Source: CAYPHY01 sp964410625 (GTDB lineage: Bacteria > Chloroflexota > Anaerolineae > Promineifilales > Promineifilaceae). Taken from it: 64,000 bases of DNA. Of the stretch, positions 32,709 to 41,641 are shown piece after piece (position 1 is the stretch's first letter; every line of letters starts with the position of its first letter). The DNA lies in assembly GCA_964410625.1 (NCBI GenBank), contig CAYPHY010000019.1:20967-84966 (forward strand), written 5' to 3'. Under the pieces are notes generated by a model. It saw nothing but the letters and a program-made list of their open reading frames with translations. It did no database searches and was not told where the DNA came from. The position numbers and the translations under genes are program-made.

Positions 32709-33622
32709 ACCCGCTCCACCAACGCCCCGACCAGTTCACGAGAGCCAACGGCTGTGCCGCTCATGCTGGCCGTTGCCGCGCCACAAGCAATCCCCCAACG
32801 CAAAGCTTCCGGCAGTGGCATCCCCTGGCTCAACCCCCAGACCATGCCGCCCACCATAGAATCACCTGCGCCAATCGGGTTCTTCGCCTCTATCGAAGGG
32901 CTATCCGCCCACCATACCTGCTGTTGGTCGTCGGCCAGCAACGCCCCCCGCTTCCCCAATGAGATCACCACATTGTCCACACCAGACTGCTGCAAAACCC
33001 GCGCAGCGGCCGCCACCTCTTCATCAGACCCCACCGGCAGGCCGGTTAGGGCATGCACTTCAGCATCATTGGGTTTGACCAGGAACGGCCGTGCCGCACA
33101 CCCCTCTCGCAACGCCTCATCGCTCGTATCGAGGACCACTTTCGCCCCGGCCGCCTGAATCGCTTCCGTCAGTTCGCGATAAATGGTAACGGGAACACCT
33201 GGCGGCAAACTCCCGGCCAACACCCACCAATCACCCGGCTTGGCTAGCAAGCACACCTTCTGCACCAGTTCGCGTTGTTCGGCCGCCGAAATCGTTGGCC
33301 CCGGCTCATTGACCTTCAGGTAATGGTCATGGGTTTCCGTTGTGATGCTAACATTCGTCCGCGTCTCCCCCGCCACCCAGACGAAATCGGTGCCAATTCC
33401 CAGCCCCTCCAAAGTGTCACGCAGCAACTCGCCATTGTGCCCCCCGGCAAAGCCCATCGCCACGCTCACCGTCCCCAACGAACACAACATCCGCGAGACA
33501 TTAAAGCCCTTCCCGCCACAATCTACGCGCCAGGCGGTAGCCCTCAGTACGCTGTCATACTCAATCGCTGGGACAATCAGTTCACGGTCTACTGCTGGAT
33601 TTAGCGTAACAGTGTAGATCAT
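32666..33622 (-). CDS. PfkB-family sugar-phosphate kinase (1-phosphofructokinase / tagatose-6-phosphate kinase type)
   Basis: A 318-residue ribokinase-fold kinase. The N-terminus MIYTVTLNPAVDRELIV and GGKGFNVSRML are hallmarks of the FruK/LacC branch; the nucleotide and catalytic loop is NPIGAGDSMVGGMVWG. It would phosphorylate a ketose monophosphate to the 1,6-bisphosphate. It sits in the PTS operon after the dehydrogenase, where it fits as the step after phosphorylation and oxidation of an imported polyol. Whether fructose-1-phosphate or tagatose-6-phosphate is used cannot be told. The last 12 residues come from an intergenic repeat. Confidence 0.88.
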   Translation of the reverse strand: MIYTVTLNPAVDRELIVPAIEYDSVLRATAWRVDCGGKGFNVSRMLCSLGTVSVAMGFAGGHNGELLRDTLEGLGIGTDFVWVAGETRTNVSITTETHDHYLKVNEPGPTISAAEQRELVQKVCLLAKPGDWWVLAGSLPPGVPVTIYRELTEAIQAAGAKVVLDTSDEALREGCAARPFLVKPNDAEVHALTGLPVGSDEEVAAAARVLQQSGVDNVVISLGKRGALLADDQQQVWWADSPSIEAKNPIGAGDSMVGGMVWGLSQGMPLPEALRWGIACGAATASMSGTAVGSRELVGALVERVQVTGGRQQVASGR

Positions 33623-33628
33623 GGCCTT

Positions 33629-34018
33629 TTACTTTTGTGCTTCAAATTTTCGTTGGGTATAGCCATACCAGAGGCCGGAAATAGCTCCCATCACCACTCC
33701 TAAAGCGGCCGTCGCCACCCGGCCGCCCCAGGCATAGGCCAGATGACGACCTTCAAGCATGGCGAGGAAAAAGGCAAACTGTGCCCAGGCGAGGACCATA
33801 TCGCGGATAAAGGTCTGCCAGACAAATGATTTAGCGCGGATGACGCGAATGATCACGGTGACAAAGGCGGCCGCCAAACTCAGCCAGACCACAAATGCCA
33901 GACTCGGCTCGCGCACCGGCCGGAAGAACAGCCCAAAATACAAGCCCAACGCCGCGCCAATCCAGATATACCGCTGCCAGGCAACATCAATTGTCTTTAC
34001 CGCTTTTTGCTTTGCCAT
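33629..34018 (-). CDS. Small conserved membrane protein, 129 residues
   Basis: Four predicted membrane helices (about residues 15-33, 40-58, 70-88, 95-118) joined by short basic loops, with a basic N-terminus MAKQKAVKTIDVAWQR and C-terminus YTQRKFEAQK. No recognised family. It lies six bases upstream of the PfkB gene in the PTS operon, so translation of the two may be linked. Confidence 0.7.
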   Translation of the reverse strand: MAKQKAVKTIDVAWQRYIWIGAALGLYFGLFFRPVREPSLAFVVWLSLAAAFVTVIIRVIRAKSFVWQTFIRDMVLAWAQFAFFLAMLEGRHLAYAWGGRVATAALGVVMGAISGLWYGYTQRKFEAQK

Positions 34019-34050
34019 ATCTGGTGATCCTCAAGTCTGCACTGAAATTC

Positions 34051-34117
34051 GCTCACGCAAAGAACGCTAAGACGCAAAGTATAAAAGGCTTTGCGCCCTT
34101 GGCGTCTTTGCGTGAGC
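34051..34117. repeat. CGCAAAG-word hairpin
   Basis: GCTCACGCAAAGAACGCTAAGACGCAAAG pairs with CTTTGCGCCCTTGGCGTCTTTGCGTGAGC, a near-complete 29-base stem between the dehydrogenase and membrane-protein genes of the PTS operon. A sister copy is at 38917-38979. Confidence 0.8.
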
Positions 34118-34119
34118 TT

Positions 34120-35859
34120 TCACGGCCGCCAATATTTCTCAATCAGCGCAGCCTCCGCTTCCTCTGTCCACACATTGTCCGGCCCTAATTTGTCGGCAAT
34201 ATCAGGTAACTTCTCCGCCAATTCATCGAGGCCAAGCAAGGGCAAATCATGGATTTGCGGGAAGATGACAATCTTCCCCGGATACTTCCCTTCCATTACC
34301 GCCGCCATCGCCTCTCGTGCCGTTTCCATCCCACCAATCGCCGCCACCGAACGCTCCGGTGATAGCGACCCTTCTAACGCCCGTGCCATCACCTGCGCTT
34401 GGTCATCAATCGTTAGGCCAGAAGTGCCGGTGTATTGGGCACTATGCAGATAGACCGCACTCAAATCGAGCGGCGCCATCGTCCCATTTGGCACACCGGC
34501 AAACAAGACCAGCATCCCATCCGGTTTCATCACAGTCGCCGCCTCCGCCATCAGCGAAGCAACCGGGACCGACACAACCACATCATCCGCCCCAAGCTGG
34601 TCAGTCGCTTGCATCACAAAGTCGTACAGCGATTGCTCGGCCGTTTGCGGGTTAAAGATCAACAACGTTCGTCCGTGCGCCTCGGCCAGCGGGCCAAACT
34701 GTCGCTGTATTGCCTCCAGTCGTTCATCGTTAATCTCGGTGGCGATCACCAATCTTGGCCCATTGGGCAACTCAATAGCCCGTTGGACGTGCATCTGCCC
34801 CATGGGCCCACCCGCGCCAACAAAGACGGTCGCCCCATTCGGCCGCAATTCACAACGGTTCCGCGCCTCCCCATACGATGCGGCAATGTCCGGCCCGCGG
34901 TTGCCGACAAAGGCGATGTAATCGTAATGGAGCCGCCCCACGTCGGCGTCGGCCAAACCATCTAGTGGCGTCTCGCCGACCAGGTTGAGCGTTCCCCGCC
35001 GGGCGATGTGGCGGCCGATCTCGCTGACGGTCGCTGCCGAGCGCGGGTCAAGCACCACAATATCGTCAAAGCCCTTGCCGTCGGTCAGCTCATCTTTGAG
35101 CGCAGCATAATCCTCCACGTCCAGCCCATTGCGCTCAATAATCGTCGCCGCTGTACTTGCCGCCAGCTTTTGCACGGCCGGTGGCACATCCGTCAAGATG
35201 ATGGTTGCCGGAGCATCAAGACCAGCGGAAAAAGTGTAGTCGCGTTCGTCGCCAGGGCGGCCGATGATCCACATCACCCCGCCAATCTTTGGCTCCAGGC
35301 GGCGGCGTTGGGTATAGGCCGCCACCACGCAGCCCCAGGGTTCAAGCAGCGACGACTCGGCATAGCCCATTTCCCCTTCCAGAGGTAGAAGACACGGCCC
35401 GGCATCCGTCTCCAGCACTTCCGGGCCAATCAGGTGGTATTGGATCAAGCCACCCGGCACAGTATAGCCGTAGGCTGCGCTCTTCCCGTTCTGATAGATG
35501 TCCGGTTGGACAGCCAGACGCTGCCCAGGATGGTACTTATCCTGTAAGTTACGGCCGACCTTGATCACCGTCAACGCCACTTCATGCCCCAATCGAGTCG
35601 GCTCGACCACCAAATTGCGGTTATACAACTTGGGGTGCTTACCTCCCTGTGTGATGATCTTCACATCGGAAAAGCACATCCCCACACTGTCTATGCGAAC
35701 GAGCAGTTGATCATCCCCTGGTTCAGGGATGGGCACTTGCTCCGGACGGCCGTCGTACCCCATATTCTCCAATCCCGCTCCATACATATTCCACGCCCAG
35801 GCGGTGTCTGGGATGGCAGAATCGGCCGCGCGGTAAAGTTCATACTTACTCTTACTCAT
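34120..35859 (-). CDS. Zinc-type alcohol dehydrogenase-like protein with two Rossmann-like regions
   Basis: About 579 residues, much longer than ordinary medium-chain dehydrogenases (340-400). Counted from the upstream ATG at 35868, the catalytic domain has the zinc cysteine in VGMCFSDVK (Cys65), GHE at 94-96 and LLEPWGCVVAAY near 174-185. A first Rossmann-like stretch (195-330) has lost the glycine motif (WIIGRPGDERD). A second, at 344-480, has a proper one (VFVGAGGPMGQMH). It lies in a PTS operon, where sorbose- or hexitol-phosphate dehydrogenases are usual, so a polyol-phosphate substrate is likely. ATG 35859 has the better spaced GGTG. Confidence 0.78.
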   Translation of the reverse strand: MSKSKYELYRAADSAIPDTAWAWNMYGAGLENMGYDGRPEQVPIPEPGDDQLLVRIDSVGMCFSDVKIITQGGKHPKLYNRNLVVEPTRLGHEVALTVIKVGRNLQDKYHPGQRLAVQPDIYQNGKSAAYGYTVPGGLIQYHLIGPEVLETDAGPCLLPLEGEMGYAESSLLEPWGCVVAAYTQRRRLEPKIGGVMWIIGRPGDERDYTFSAGLDAPATIILTDVPPAVQKLAASTAATIIERNGLDVEDYAALKDELTDGKGFDDIVVLDPRSAATVSEIGRHIARRGTLNLVGETPLDGLADADVGRLHYDYIAFVGNRGPDIAASYGEARNRCELRPNGATVFVGAGGPMGQMHVQRAIELPNGPRLVIATEINDERLEAIQRQFGPLAEAHGRTLLIFNPQTAEQSLYDFVMQATDQLGADDVVVSVPVASLMAEAATVMKPDGMLVLFAGVPNGTMAPLDLSAVYLHSAQYTGTSGLTIDDQAQVMARALEGSLSPERSVAAIGGMETAREAMAAVMEGKYPGKIVIFPQIHDLPLLGLDELAEKLPDIADKLGPDNVWTEEAEAALIEKYWRP

Positions 35860-35949
35860 GACATTCACCGTAGAGCGATTTGGTAAATCGCTCCTTCAAG
35901 CATACGATTTACTAAGCTCGTATTGAATACTCGAAGTATCGTGCCAAAG

Positions 35950-38004
35950 TTACACCTTCAATTGCCGGACCTCGGTCGCCGTCGCACAGGCCAACGCTCT
36001 CTGCGCCACTTCCTTCGCTTCCGCCAACGTCTGCGCCCGTATCTGCGCTTTCACGCCAGGGATCGATGGCACGCTGACGCTCAACTCATCCACACCAAGC
36101 CCGATCAAAATCGGCACAGCCTGCGGATCGGCGCCCAACTCACCACAAACGCCAACCCACTTGCCACACGCATGGGCCGCCTCGACCGTGCGGCCGATCA
36201 GCCGCAGCACAGCGGGATGCAGCCCGTCTGACTTACCGGCCAACGAAGGGTGCTGGCGGTCCATCGCCAGCGTATACTGCGTCAGGTCATTGGTCCCCAC
36301 CGAGAAAAAATCCACCTCCGGCGCAAAAACGTCGGCCATCAGCGCGGCCGAGGGTACCTCAATCATAATCCCAATCTCCACCGGCGGGGCATTTAGTTCT
36401 TGTCGTACCTCTTCCAAAATTGCGCGGGCTGCCCGCAACTCGCTAATGTCGGCGACCATCGGAAACATGATCCGCAATCTGCCATATTCAGTTGCGCGGA
36501 AAATCGCTCGCGCTTGCTCCCGCAGCAGGTGCGGCCGATTGAGGCACAGGCGAATTCCTCGTTCTCCTAAGAAGGGATTGGCTTCGGGGGGAACTTCAAT
36601 GTAGGGCAGTGGCTTATCCCCACCAATATCCAACGTGCGAATAATCACCGGCTGCCCCTGCATCGCCTGGGCAATGTCGCGGTAGACCGTGAATTGCTCC
36701 TCTTCACTGGGGGCTTCGGCGCGATCTAAGAACAGAAACTCCGTTCGCAACAGCCCCACACCCTCGGCCCCGGCCGCCATCGCCTTTTGCGCGTCGGCCA
36801 GCCCGCCGATATTGGCAACCACCTCCACTCGATGGCCGTCAGGGGTAATCGCCGGATCGGCCGCTGCCTGTGCCGCCGCAGCCCGTTGCTGCTGTAACTG
36901 TGTTTGCAAGTTGGTCGCCTCGGCCAGCGTTTTCTCATCGGGATTTAGGGTCACGGTTCCGCTGCTGCCATCCAGAATCACCATCGTCCCATTAGCGGTC
37001 TCCAACACCCCAGGCCCGGCGCTAACCACCGCCGGAAGGCTGAGGGCACGGGCGATAATAGCTGAATGGGCTGTCGGGCCGCCAACGGCCGTGCAAAAGC
37101 CCAACACCCGGTCCTTCGGCAGCGAAGCGGTATCGGATGGCGACAGATCATGGGTGAATACCACCACCGGATGATCGGGCAGGCGAATCCCTTGCTCATC
37201 CGCCCCAACGAGCAAGCGCAAAACCCGGTAGCCTACGTCGTGGATGTCGGCCGCACGCGCCGCCAACAGCGGATCATCCAACCCGGCCATCACTTTGGCA
37301 CGGGAATCAATCACCGACTGCCACGCTTGCGCCGCCGGTTGCTGTTGGTTGATCTTGTCCAGAACCGCTTCTAGCAAATCGGGATCATCCAAAATCTCCA
37401 GGTGAACATCAAAGATAGCCGCCTCTCCGGCTGCCTTCCGCGCGAACATCTGCTGGCGCAAAGCAGCCAGTTGGCCGCGTGCCTGCTCAATAGCTGCTTG
37501 CAGCCGGTCTTCCTCGGCCGAGGCATTGGAAAACGTTTCGACAACCGTGACTTCGCTATGCTTAAACTGGAAGACCGGGCCAATGGCAATTCCGGGTGCG
37601 GCCGCGATACCGCGAATGAGATTTCCATCCTCTGTAGGAGCGGGAGCGGCCGTTGGCGAAGATTGCCCGTTGGCGACAGGGGCGGCTGCTGTTGCCGTCG
37701 CAGCCTGTGGTGCGGCCGCAGCATGTTGTGCGACCAACTCTTCTTCACCCAACCCGCTGGCAATGGCTGCTTCCAACGCATCCAACGCCGCCTCTTCATC
37801 GGTGCCATCTATAACTACGCGAATCGCCGTCCCGCGCTCTACACCCAAGGCCAACATAGAGATCAGGCTTTTGGCGTTGGCTTTTTTCTCACCGCTAAGC
37901 ACCCGGATATCCGATTGAAACTGCTTGGCAGTATTAACAAAGACCTTCGCCGGGCGGGCATGTAGACCGGTGGGATTTTGAATCACGACCTCTAGCTCTT
38001 TCAT
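35950..38004 (-). CDS. ptsI: PTS HPr-Enzyme I fusion (PEP-protein phosphotransferase)
   Basis: A 684-residue protein joining both general PTS proteins. HPr occupies residues 1-88 with the phosphorylated His15 (PTGLHARPAK) and a serine in AKSLISMLALG at the position of regulatory Ser46. An Ala/Pro-rich linker (about 92-130) leads to Enzyme I: the phospho-histidine loop GGPTAHSAIIARAL, FLFLDRAEAPSEEEQF, GGDKPLPYI, RIMFPMVADISELRAA and the C-terminal VGVCGELGADPQAVPIL. It takes phosphate from PEP and passes it to EIIA, encoded next upstream. Fusion ensures both general components come with this one transporter. Confidence 0.95.
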   Translation of the reverse strand: MKELEVVIQNPTGLHARPAKVFVNTAKQFQSDIRVLSGEKKANAKSLISMLALGVERGTAIRVVIDGTDEEAALDALEAAIASGLGEEELVAQHAAAAPQAATATAAAPVANGQSSPTAAPAPTEDGNLIRGIAAAPGIAIGPVFQFKHSEVTVVETFSNASAEEDRLQAAIEQARGQLAALRQQMFARKAAGEAAIFDVHLEILDDPDLLEAVLDKINQQQPAAQAWQSVIDSRAKVMAGLDDPLLAARAADIHDVGYRVLRLLVGADEQGIRLPDHPVVVFTHDLSPSDTASLPKDRVLGFCTAVGGPTAHSAIIARALSLPAVVSAGPGVLETANGTMVILDGSSGTVTLNPDEKTLAEATNLQTQLQQQRAAAAQAAADPAITPDGHRVEVVANIGGLADAQKAMAAGAEGVGLLRTEFLFLDRAEAPSEEEQFTVYRDIAQAMQGQPVIIRTLDIGGDKPLPYIEVPPEANPFLGERGIRLCLNRPHLLREQARAIFRATEYGRLRIMFPMVADISELRAARAILEEVRQELNAPPVEIGIMIEVPSAALMADVFAPEVDFFSVGTNDLTQYTLAMDRQHPSLAGKSDGLHPAVLRLIGRTVEAAHACGKWVGVCGELGADPQAVPILIGLGVDELSVSVPSIPGVKAQIRAQTLAEAKEVAQRALACATATEVRQLKV

Positions 38005-38025
38005 AAGAACACACGCTCCCCTCGT

Positions 38026-38119
38026 CGGTAGCCGGTAATCGGTAAGCAGTAAGCAGTTTTCAGTAGGCAGTTACTCTCTCCCTACTATCCACTAACCACT
38101 CTCCACTAACCACTATCCA
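38026..38119. repeat. Joined heptamer words between ptsI and EIIA genes
   Basis: GGTAGCCGGTAATCGGTAAGCAGTAAGCAGTTTTCAGTAGGCAGT is followed by CTACTATCCACTAACCACTCTCCACTAACCACT, period 7. The word also supplies the EIIA stop codon. Confidence 0.7.
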
Positions 38120-38563
38120 CTACTCACTCGCCTCCGCTTCGGCACTTAAATGGGTAAGGATTAATTGCGGGTCGGTTGTCTGGATCAGGCGTTCGGTGGT
38201 CTCTTCATCTTCGATCACTTCAGCAAGGCTGGCTAAAACCCCCATATGCTCATCAGAAGAGGCAGCAATGCCGATGACCAGATGCGCTTTTTCGCCATCT
38301 TCCCACTCCACACCCTCTGGCACCTGCAACACGGAAATGCCTGTCTGCAAAATTTGCCCTTTATTGTCATAGGTTCCATGCGGGATAGCGACGCCGTTAC
38401 CGAGGTAGGTGGACATCGTCTCTTCGCGGGCCAGCATCCCATCAATGTAGCCAGCCTCTACGCAACCGCTGGAGACAAGGAGCTGACCTGCCTGGCGAAT
38501 GGCATCGCTTTTGTCGGCCGCTGTCGCCCCCAAACGAATCCTATCTGCTGATAAAATCGCCAC
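38120..38563 (-). CDS. PTS sugar transporter subunit IIA, mannitol/fructose class
   Basis: A 147-residue phosphocarrier. The phosphorylated histidine is His62 in YLGNGVAIPHGT, the mannitol/fructose-type signature; VIGIAASSDEHMGVLASLAEV follows as in MtlF. The frame opens at 38635, but GGGAGG lies five bases before GTG 38563, which gives the normal family length. It accepts phosphate from the HPr-EI fusion and hands it to EIIB; the IIB stop and this start are one base apart. Confidence 0.9.
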   Translation of the reverse strand: MAILSADRIRLGATAADKSDAIRQAGQLLVSSGCVEAGYIDGMLAREETMSTYLGNGVAIPHGTYDNKGQILQTGISVLQVPEGVEWEDGEKAHLVIGIAASSDEHMGVLASLAEVIEDEETTERLIQTTDPQLILTHLSAEAEASE

Positions 38564-38564
38564 T

Positions 38565-38894
38565 TCAACCTCCCGAAGCCACAATCTCGTCCTGATTGAC
38601 GAATGCCTGCACCAGCCGATCAAAGGCCGGATCATTGAGAAATTGATTAAACGTCACCACAACTGCATTGGGGGCCTTATTTCGTGCCACACCGGCTAAT
38701 GCTTTGTGGACAACGACCACCTGGGCATCGGCCGGGATCGCCCGTGCCGGTTTATGCACAACGGTCACATCGCTGATCTTCGCTTGCTTCAACTTTTTCT
38801 TCAGCGCATTCACACTCATCAAACTAGAACCCATGCCCGCCTCGCAGGCCAGGATAATCGTCTTTACTTGGGATGCGGAAATTGAGTCTGCCAT
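38565..38894 (-). CDS. PTS sugar transporter subunit IIB, mannitol class
   Basis: A 109-residue phosphocarrier with the active cysteine Cys17 in TIILACEAGMGSSLM, as in the B domain of mannitol permease. It is followed by the LKKKLKQAKISDVTVVHKPA strand-helix unit. Usually this domain is fused to IIC or found free; here it is free and encoded between EIIC and EIIA. It phosphorylates the sugar bound to EIIC. Confidence 0.9.
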   Translation of the reverse strand: MADSISASQVKTIILACEAGMGSSLMSVNALKKKLKQAKISDVTVVHKPARAIPADAQVVVVHKALAGVARNKAPNAVVVTFNQFLNDPAFDRLVQAFVNQDEIVASGG

Positions 38895-38916
38895 ATTGCT
38901 CTCCTACGAAAATAGC

Positions 38917-38979
38917 TCACGCAAAGGACGCTAAGCCGCAAAGTATAAAAACTTAGCGACCTTTGCGCCTTTGCGTGAG
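38917..38979. repeat. CGCAAAG-word hairpin
   Basis: CTCACGCAAAGGACGCTAAG faces CTTAGCGACC-TTTGCGCC-TTTGCGTGAG between the EIIB and EIIC genes. Sister of 34051-34117. Confidence 0.8.
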
Positions 38980-38994
38980 ATTCTCATCCTTCAA

Positions 38995-40074
38995 TTAGTC
39001 GGCCGCCAGGCCCGGCACACCGCCGCTGGCCACGACCGTATCTTCGTCTTCTTCTTCCTCGCGCACCGGACGTACACGGAGGATGAAGGCGCCAACCAGG
39101 AACGACGCCAACGCACCGATAAGCACACCGGTCAACACGGCGAAGTGCTGTCCACGCGGAATCACAGCCAGATAGGCGAAAATCGAACCGGGGGACGGGG
39201 TGGCTACTAGGCCGGCATTGGTGATGACAAACCAGAGATCGGCCGCCAGTCCACCGGCAATCACTGACAAAATCATGATCGGATGGGCCAAGACATAGGG
39301 GAAGTAAATCTCATGAATCCCGCCCAGGAAGTGGATGACCATCGCCCCAGGCGCGGACTGCTTCAACAAGCCCTTACCCGCTACGTAGTAGGCAATCAAC
39401 AGACCAAGGCCCGGCCCTGGGTTCGTCTCCAGCAGGAAGTGGATCGCCCGGCCGGATTGCTCAACGGCCGCGACACCCAACGGAGCCAGTACACCGTGAT
39501 TGAGCGCGTTGTTGAGAAACAACACCTTCGCCGGTTCAATCACAATGGCCGCCAACGGCAACAAACGAGCCGCGATTAAGCCGTCTACAATGCTGCCCAA
39601 GAAATTGCTAATCGCCTGCACAATCGGGCCAATGGCGACATTACCCAACAACACCAAAATCACGGCCAGGATACCGGCGGAGAAGTTGTTGATCAACATC
39701 TCGAAGCCGACCGGAATCCGCTCCTCCAATACATCATCCACCTTCTTGATCAACCAGCCACCGAGCGGCCCCATGACCATCGCGCCGAGGAACATCGGGA
39801 TGTCGGCCCCGACCACAACACCCATTGTTGCCGTTGCGCCAACCACCCCACCACGCACGCCATGGATCATCTTACCACCGGTATAGCCGATCAGAATGGG
39901 AAGCAAATAGGTAATCATCGGGCCAACCAATTCGCCAAATGTTTCATTGGGAACCCAGCCCGTGGGGATAAAGAGGGCGGTGATCAAACCCCAGGCGATG
40001 AATGCGCCAATATTGGGTATGATCATACCCGCCAGGAAACCGCCAAACTGTTGCAACCGTTCTCTGAATGCCAT
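38995..40074 (-). CDS. PTS sugar transporter subunit IIC, mannitol class
   Basis: A 359-residue membrane channel with about eight helices. Recognisable mannitol-IIC blocks are GGFLAGMIIPNIGAFIAWGL near the start, MIHGVRGGVVGATATMGV, LNNALNHGVLAPLG and the HFLGGIHEIYFPYVL loop that binds the sugar. The frame opens at 40170, but AAGGAGAG before ATG 40074 fixes the start (MAFRERLQQF). The acidic tail VRPVREEEEDED is cytosolic. It is the first gene of the PTS operon, next to the LacI operators. Confidence 0.9.
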   Translation of the reverse strand: MAFRERLQQFGGFLAGMIIPNIGAFIAWGLITALFIPTGWVPNETFGELVGPMITYLLPILIGYTGGKMIHGVRGGVVGATATMGVVVGADIPMFLGAMVMGPLGGWLIKKVDDVLEERIPVGFEMLINNFSAGILAVILVLLGNVAIGPIVQAISNFLGSIVDGLIAARLLPLAAIVIEPAKVLFLNNALNHGVLAPLGVAAVEQSGRAIHFLLETNPGPGLGLLIAYYVAGKGLLKQSAPGAMVIHFLGGIHEIYFPYVLAHPIMILSVIAGGLAADLWFVITNAGLVATPSPGSIFAYLAVIPRGQHFAVLTGVLIGALASFLVGAFILRVRPVREEEEDEDTVVASGGVPGLAAD

Positions 40075-40337
40075 TTTGTCTCTCCTTTCTTCCAAGAAAT
40101 AAAAACGAATGGTGGCAATTGCCAACCCCAAATTAAGGAGGCCGCAAGCAGCCTCTATTATTTCCGGCACGACCGAGGTTATGCCAGAGAATGACCTTGT
40201 TCAGTAGGAGTTGTGTACGGTTGTATCTTGTTCCCTTCTCCGTCGCTGACTGGCTGTTTCTGTTTGTGCGAAGTGGCTAGGGATATAATCAGGAACAAAA
40301 ATGATAGCTAGATTAATATTTGATAATAGCCAATTTC

Positions 40338-40355
40338 ATTGTAAACGATTACAAT
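40338..40355. promoter_or_regulatory. LacI-family operator O1
   Basis: ATTGTAAACGATTACAAT: 7-base arms ATTGTAA/TTACAAT around a central CG-containing core. It is the most symmetrical of three such sites and lies nearest the PTS operon. Confidence 0.75.
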
Positions 40356-40439
40356 TGCTTTGTCAATATTGAGCAGTAGCTTTTCTCTGATAATCGGTAC
40401 TTTTACACAAAACAAGTTGAGGCAGGTTGAATAAACAAG

Positions 40440-40453
40440 TGAAATCGTTTACA
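40440..40453. promoter_or_regulatory. LacI-family operator O2
   Basis: TGAAATCGTTTACA matches the TGTAAWCGWTTACA pattern of O1 with one arm mismatch. Confidence 0.65.
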
Positions 40454-40502
40454 TTACAAGCGAGTCACAAGTGACACGGTCAATAGGCTCTGTTACAATT
40501 CT

Positions 40503-40517
40503 TGTAAACCGGTTGCA
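40503..40517. promoter_or_regulatory. LacI-family operator O3
   Basis: TGTAAACCGGTTGCA, 45 bases before the lacI start codon, shares the TGTAAAC half-site with O1 and probably mediates autoregulation. Confidence 0.65.
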
Positions 40518-40561
40518 GCAATGGTGAAAATAGTCAAAAGCGTAGAAATGAGGGAATAACA

Positions 40562-41581
40562 ATGGCGGGCATTAAAGAGGTTGCGGAATTTGCAGGCGTA
40601 TCCACAGCCACCGTTTCGCGCGTATTGGGCAACAAGCCCCATGTGCGGCCGGAAGTACGCGAGAAGGTGCTAGAGGCAGTCCGGTTGCTCGACTACCGCC
40701 CCAATCTGGTAGCCCGCAGCTTGCGTTCACAACAATCCAGCACCATCGGCCTGATCGTCTCCGACATCCGCAACCCCTTCTTCACGGCCGTTAGCCGTGC
40801 CGTCGAAGATTATGCCTATGAACAAGGGTATGGCGTCTTTCTCTGCAACACAGATGAGAATCCCGATAAAGAGGCCATTTATCTTAATCTGATGCGTGAT
40901 GAGAATGTTGCCGGGGTGATCTTTTCCCCCACCCGGCAAACGGCTGCCAAATTCCCTACCCTCACCCTTGACCTACCAACTGTTATTGTGGATCGGGAGG
41001 TGGATGCTGAATACGTGGATGTGGTGTTAATCAACAACGTGGCAGCCGGCCGCCAGTTGGCCGATCATTTGCTTGAAAGTGGCTACCGACGCATTGGCGG
41101 GATATTTGGTGCGGCATCTACTACGGCTCCGCGACGGCGACAAGGATTAGAGGAGGCGTTAAACGCCTACGGCCTGCAACCCATCCCGGAACTGATGATC
41201 CACGTCTCGCCGAAGATTGAGACGGGCCACGCCGCCGCGCTGCAACTACTCGATCATCCCCAACCACCCGACGCCCTCTTCACCACCAACAGTCTACTGA
41301 CGGCGGGAGCGTTAATCGCCATCCAGGAAAGAGGAATGCGGATACCGGAAGACATCGCACTGGTTGGCTTTGATGAGACCACCTGGTCAGAACTGGTGCG
41401 GCCGCCCATTACTCTGATCGCCCAGCCAACCGAGGAGATCGGCCGTACCGCTACCGAACTGCTGCTCAAGCGCATCGAAGACCCCACACGCCTTGCCCGC
41501 CAGGTCATCCTGCAAGCACAACTACTCATCCGCGGCTCCAGCACGCCAAAAACGAAGCGGTACATGGACGGACACAGATAA
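40562..41581 (+). CDS. LacI-family transcriptional regulator of the PTS operon
   Basis: A 339-residue repressor. The helix-turn-helix is IKEVAEFAGVSTATVSRVLG (residues 4-23), followed by the hinge region NLVARSLRSQQSS and a sugar-binding domain from about residue 60 ending with IAQPTEEIGRTATELLLKRI. GAGGGA lies eight bases before ATG. It is transcribed away from the PTS operon with three matching palindromes between, so it is the likely regulator of both. The ligand is probably the PTS sugar or its phosphate. Confidence 0.92.
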   Translation: MAGIKEVAEFAGVSTATVSRVLGNKPHVRPEVREKVLEAVRLLDYRPNLVARSLRSQQSSTIGLIVSDIRNPFFTAVSRAVEDYAYEQGYGVFLCNTDENPDKEAIYLNLMRDENVAGVIFSPTRQTAAKFPTLTLDLPTVIVDREVDAEYVDVVLINNVAAGRQLADHLLESGYRRIGGIFGAASTTAPRRRQGLEEALNAYGLQPIPELMIHVSPKIETGHAAALQLLDHPQPPDALFTTNSLLTAGALIAIQERGMRIPEDIALVGFDETTWSELVRPPITLIAQPTEEIGRTATELLLKRIEDPTRLARQVILQAQLLIRGSSTPKTKRYMDGHR

Positions 41582-41641
41582 TCCGCGTAATCAGCGCTTT
41601 ATCCGCGTCACCCGCGTAACCATATTCAAGAAGATACAATT

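Larger units (their letters stand above)
40075..40561. other. Divergent control region between the PTS operon and lacI
   Basis: 487 bases, AT-richer than the neighbouring genes, with no ORF. It holds three LacI-type palindromes (separate entries) spaced about 100 and 63 bases apart, which would allow a looped repression complex. Promoters cannot be placed with confidence. Confidence 0.7.
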
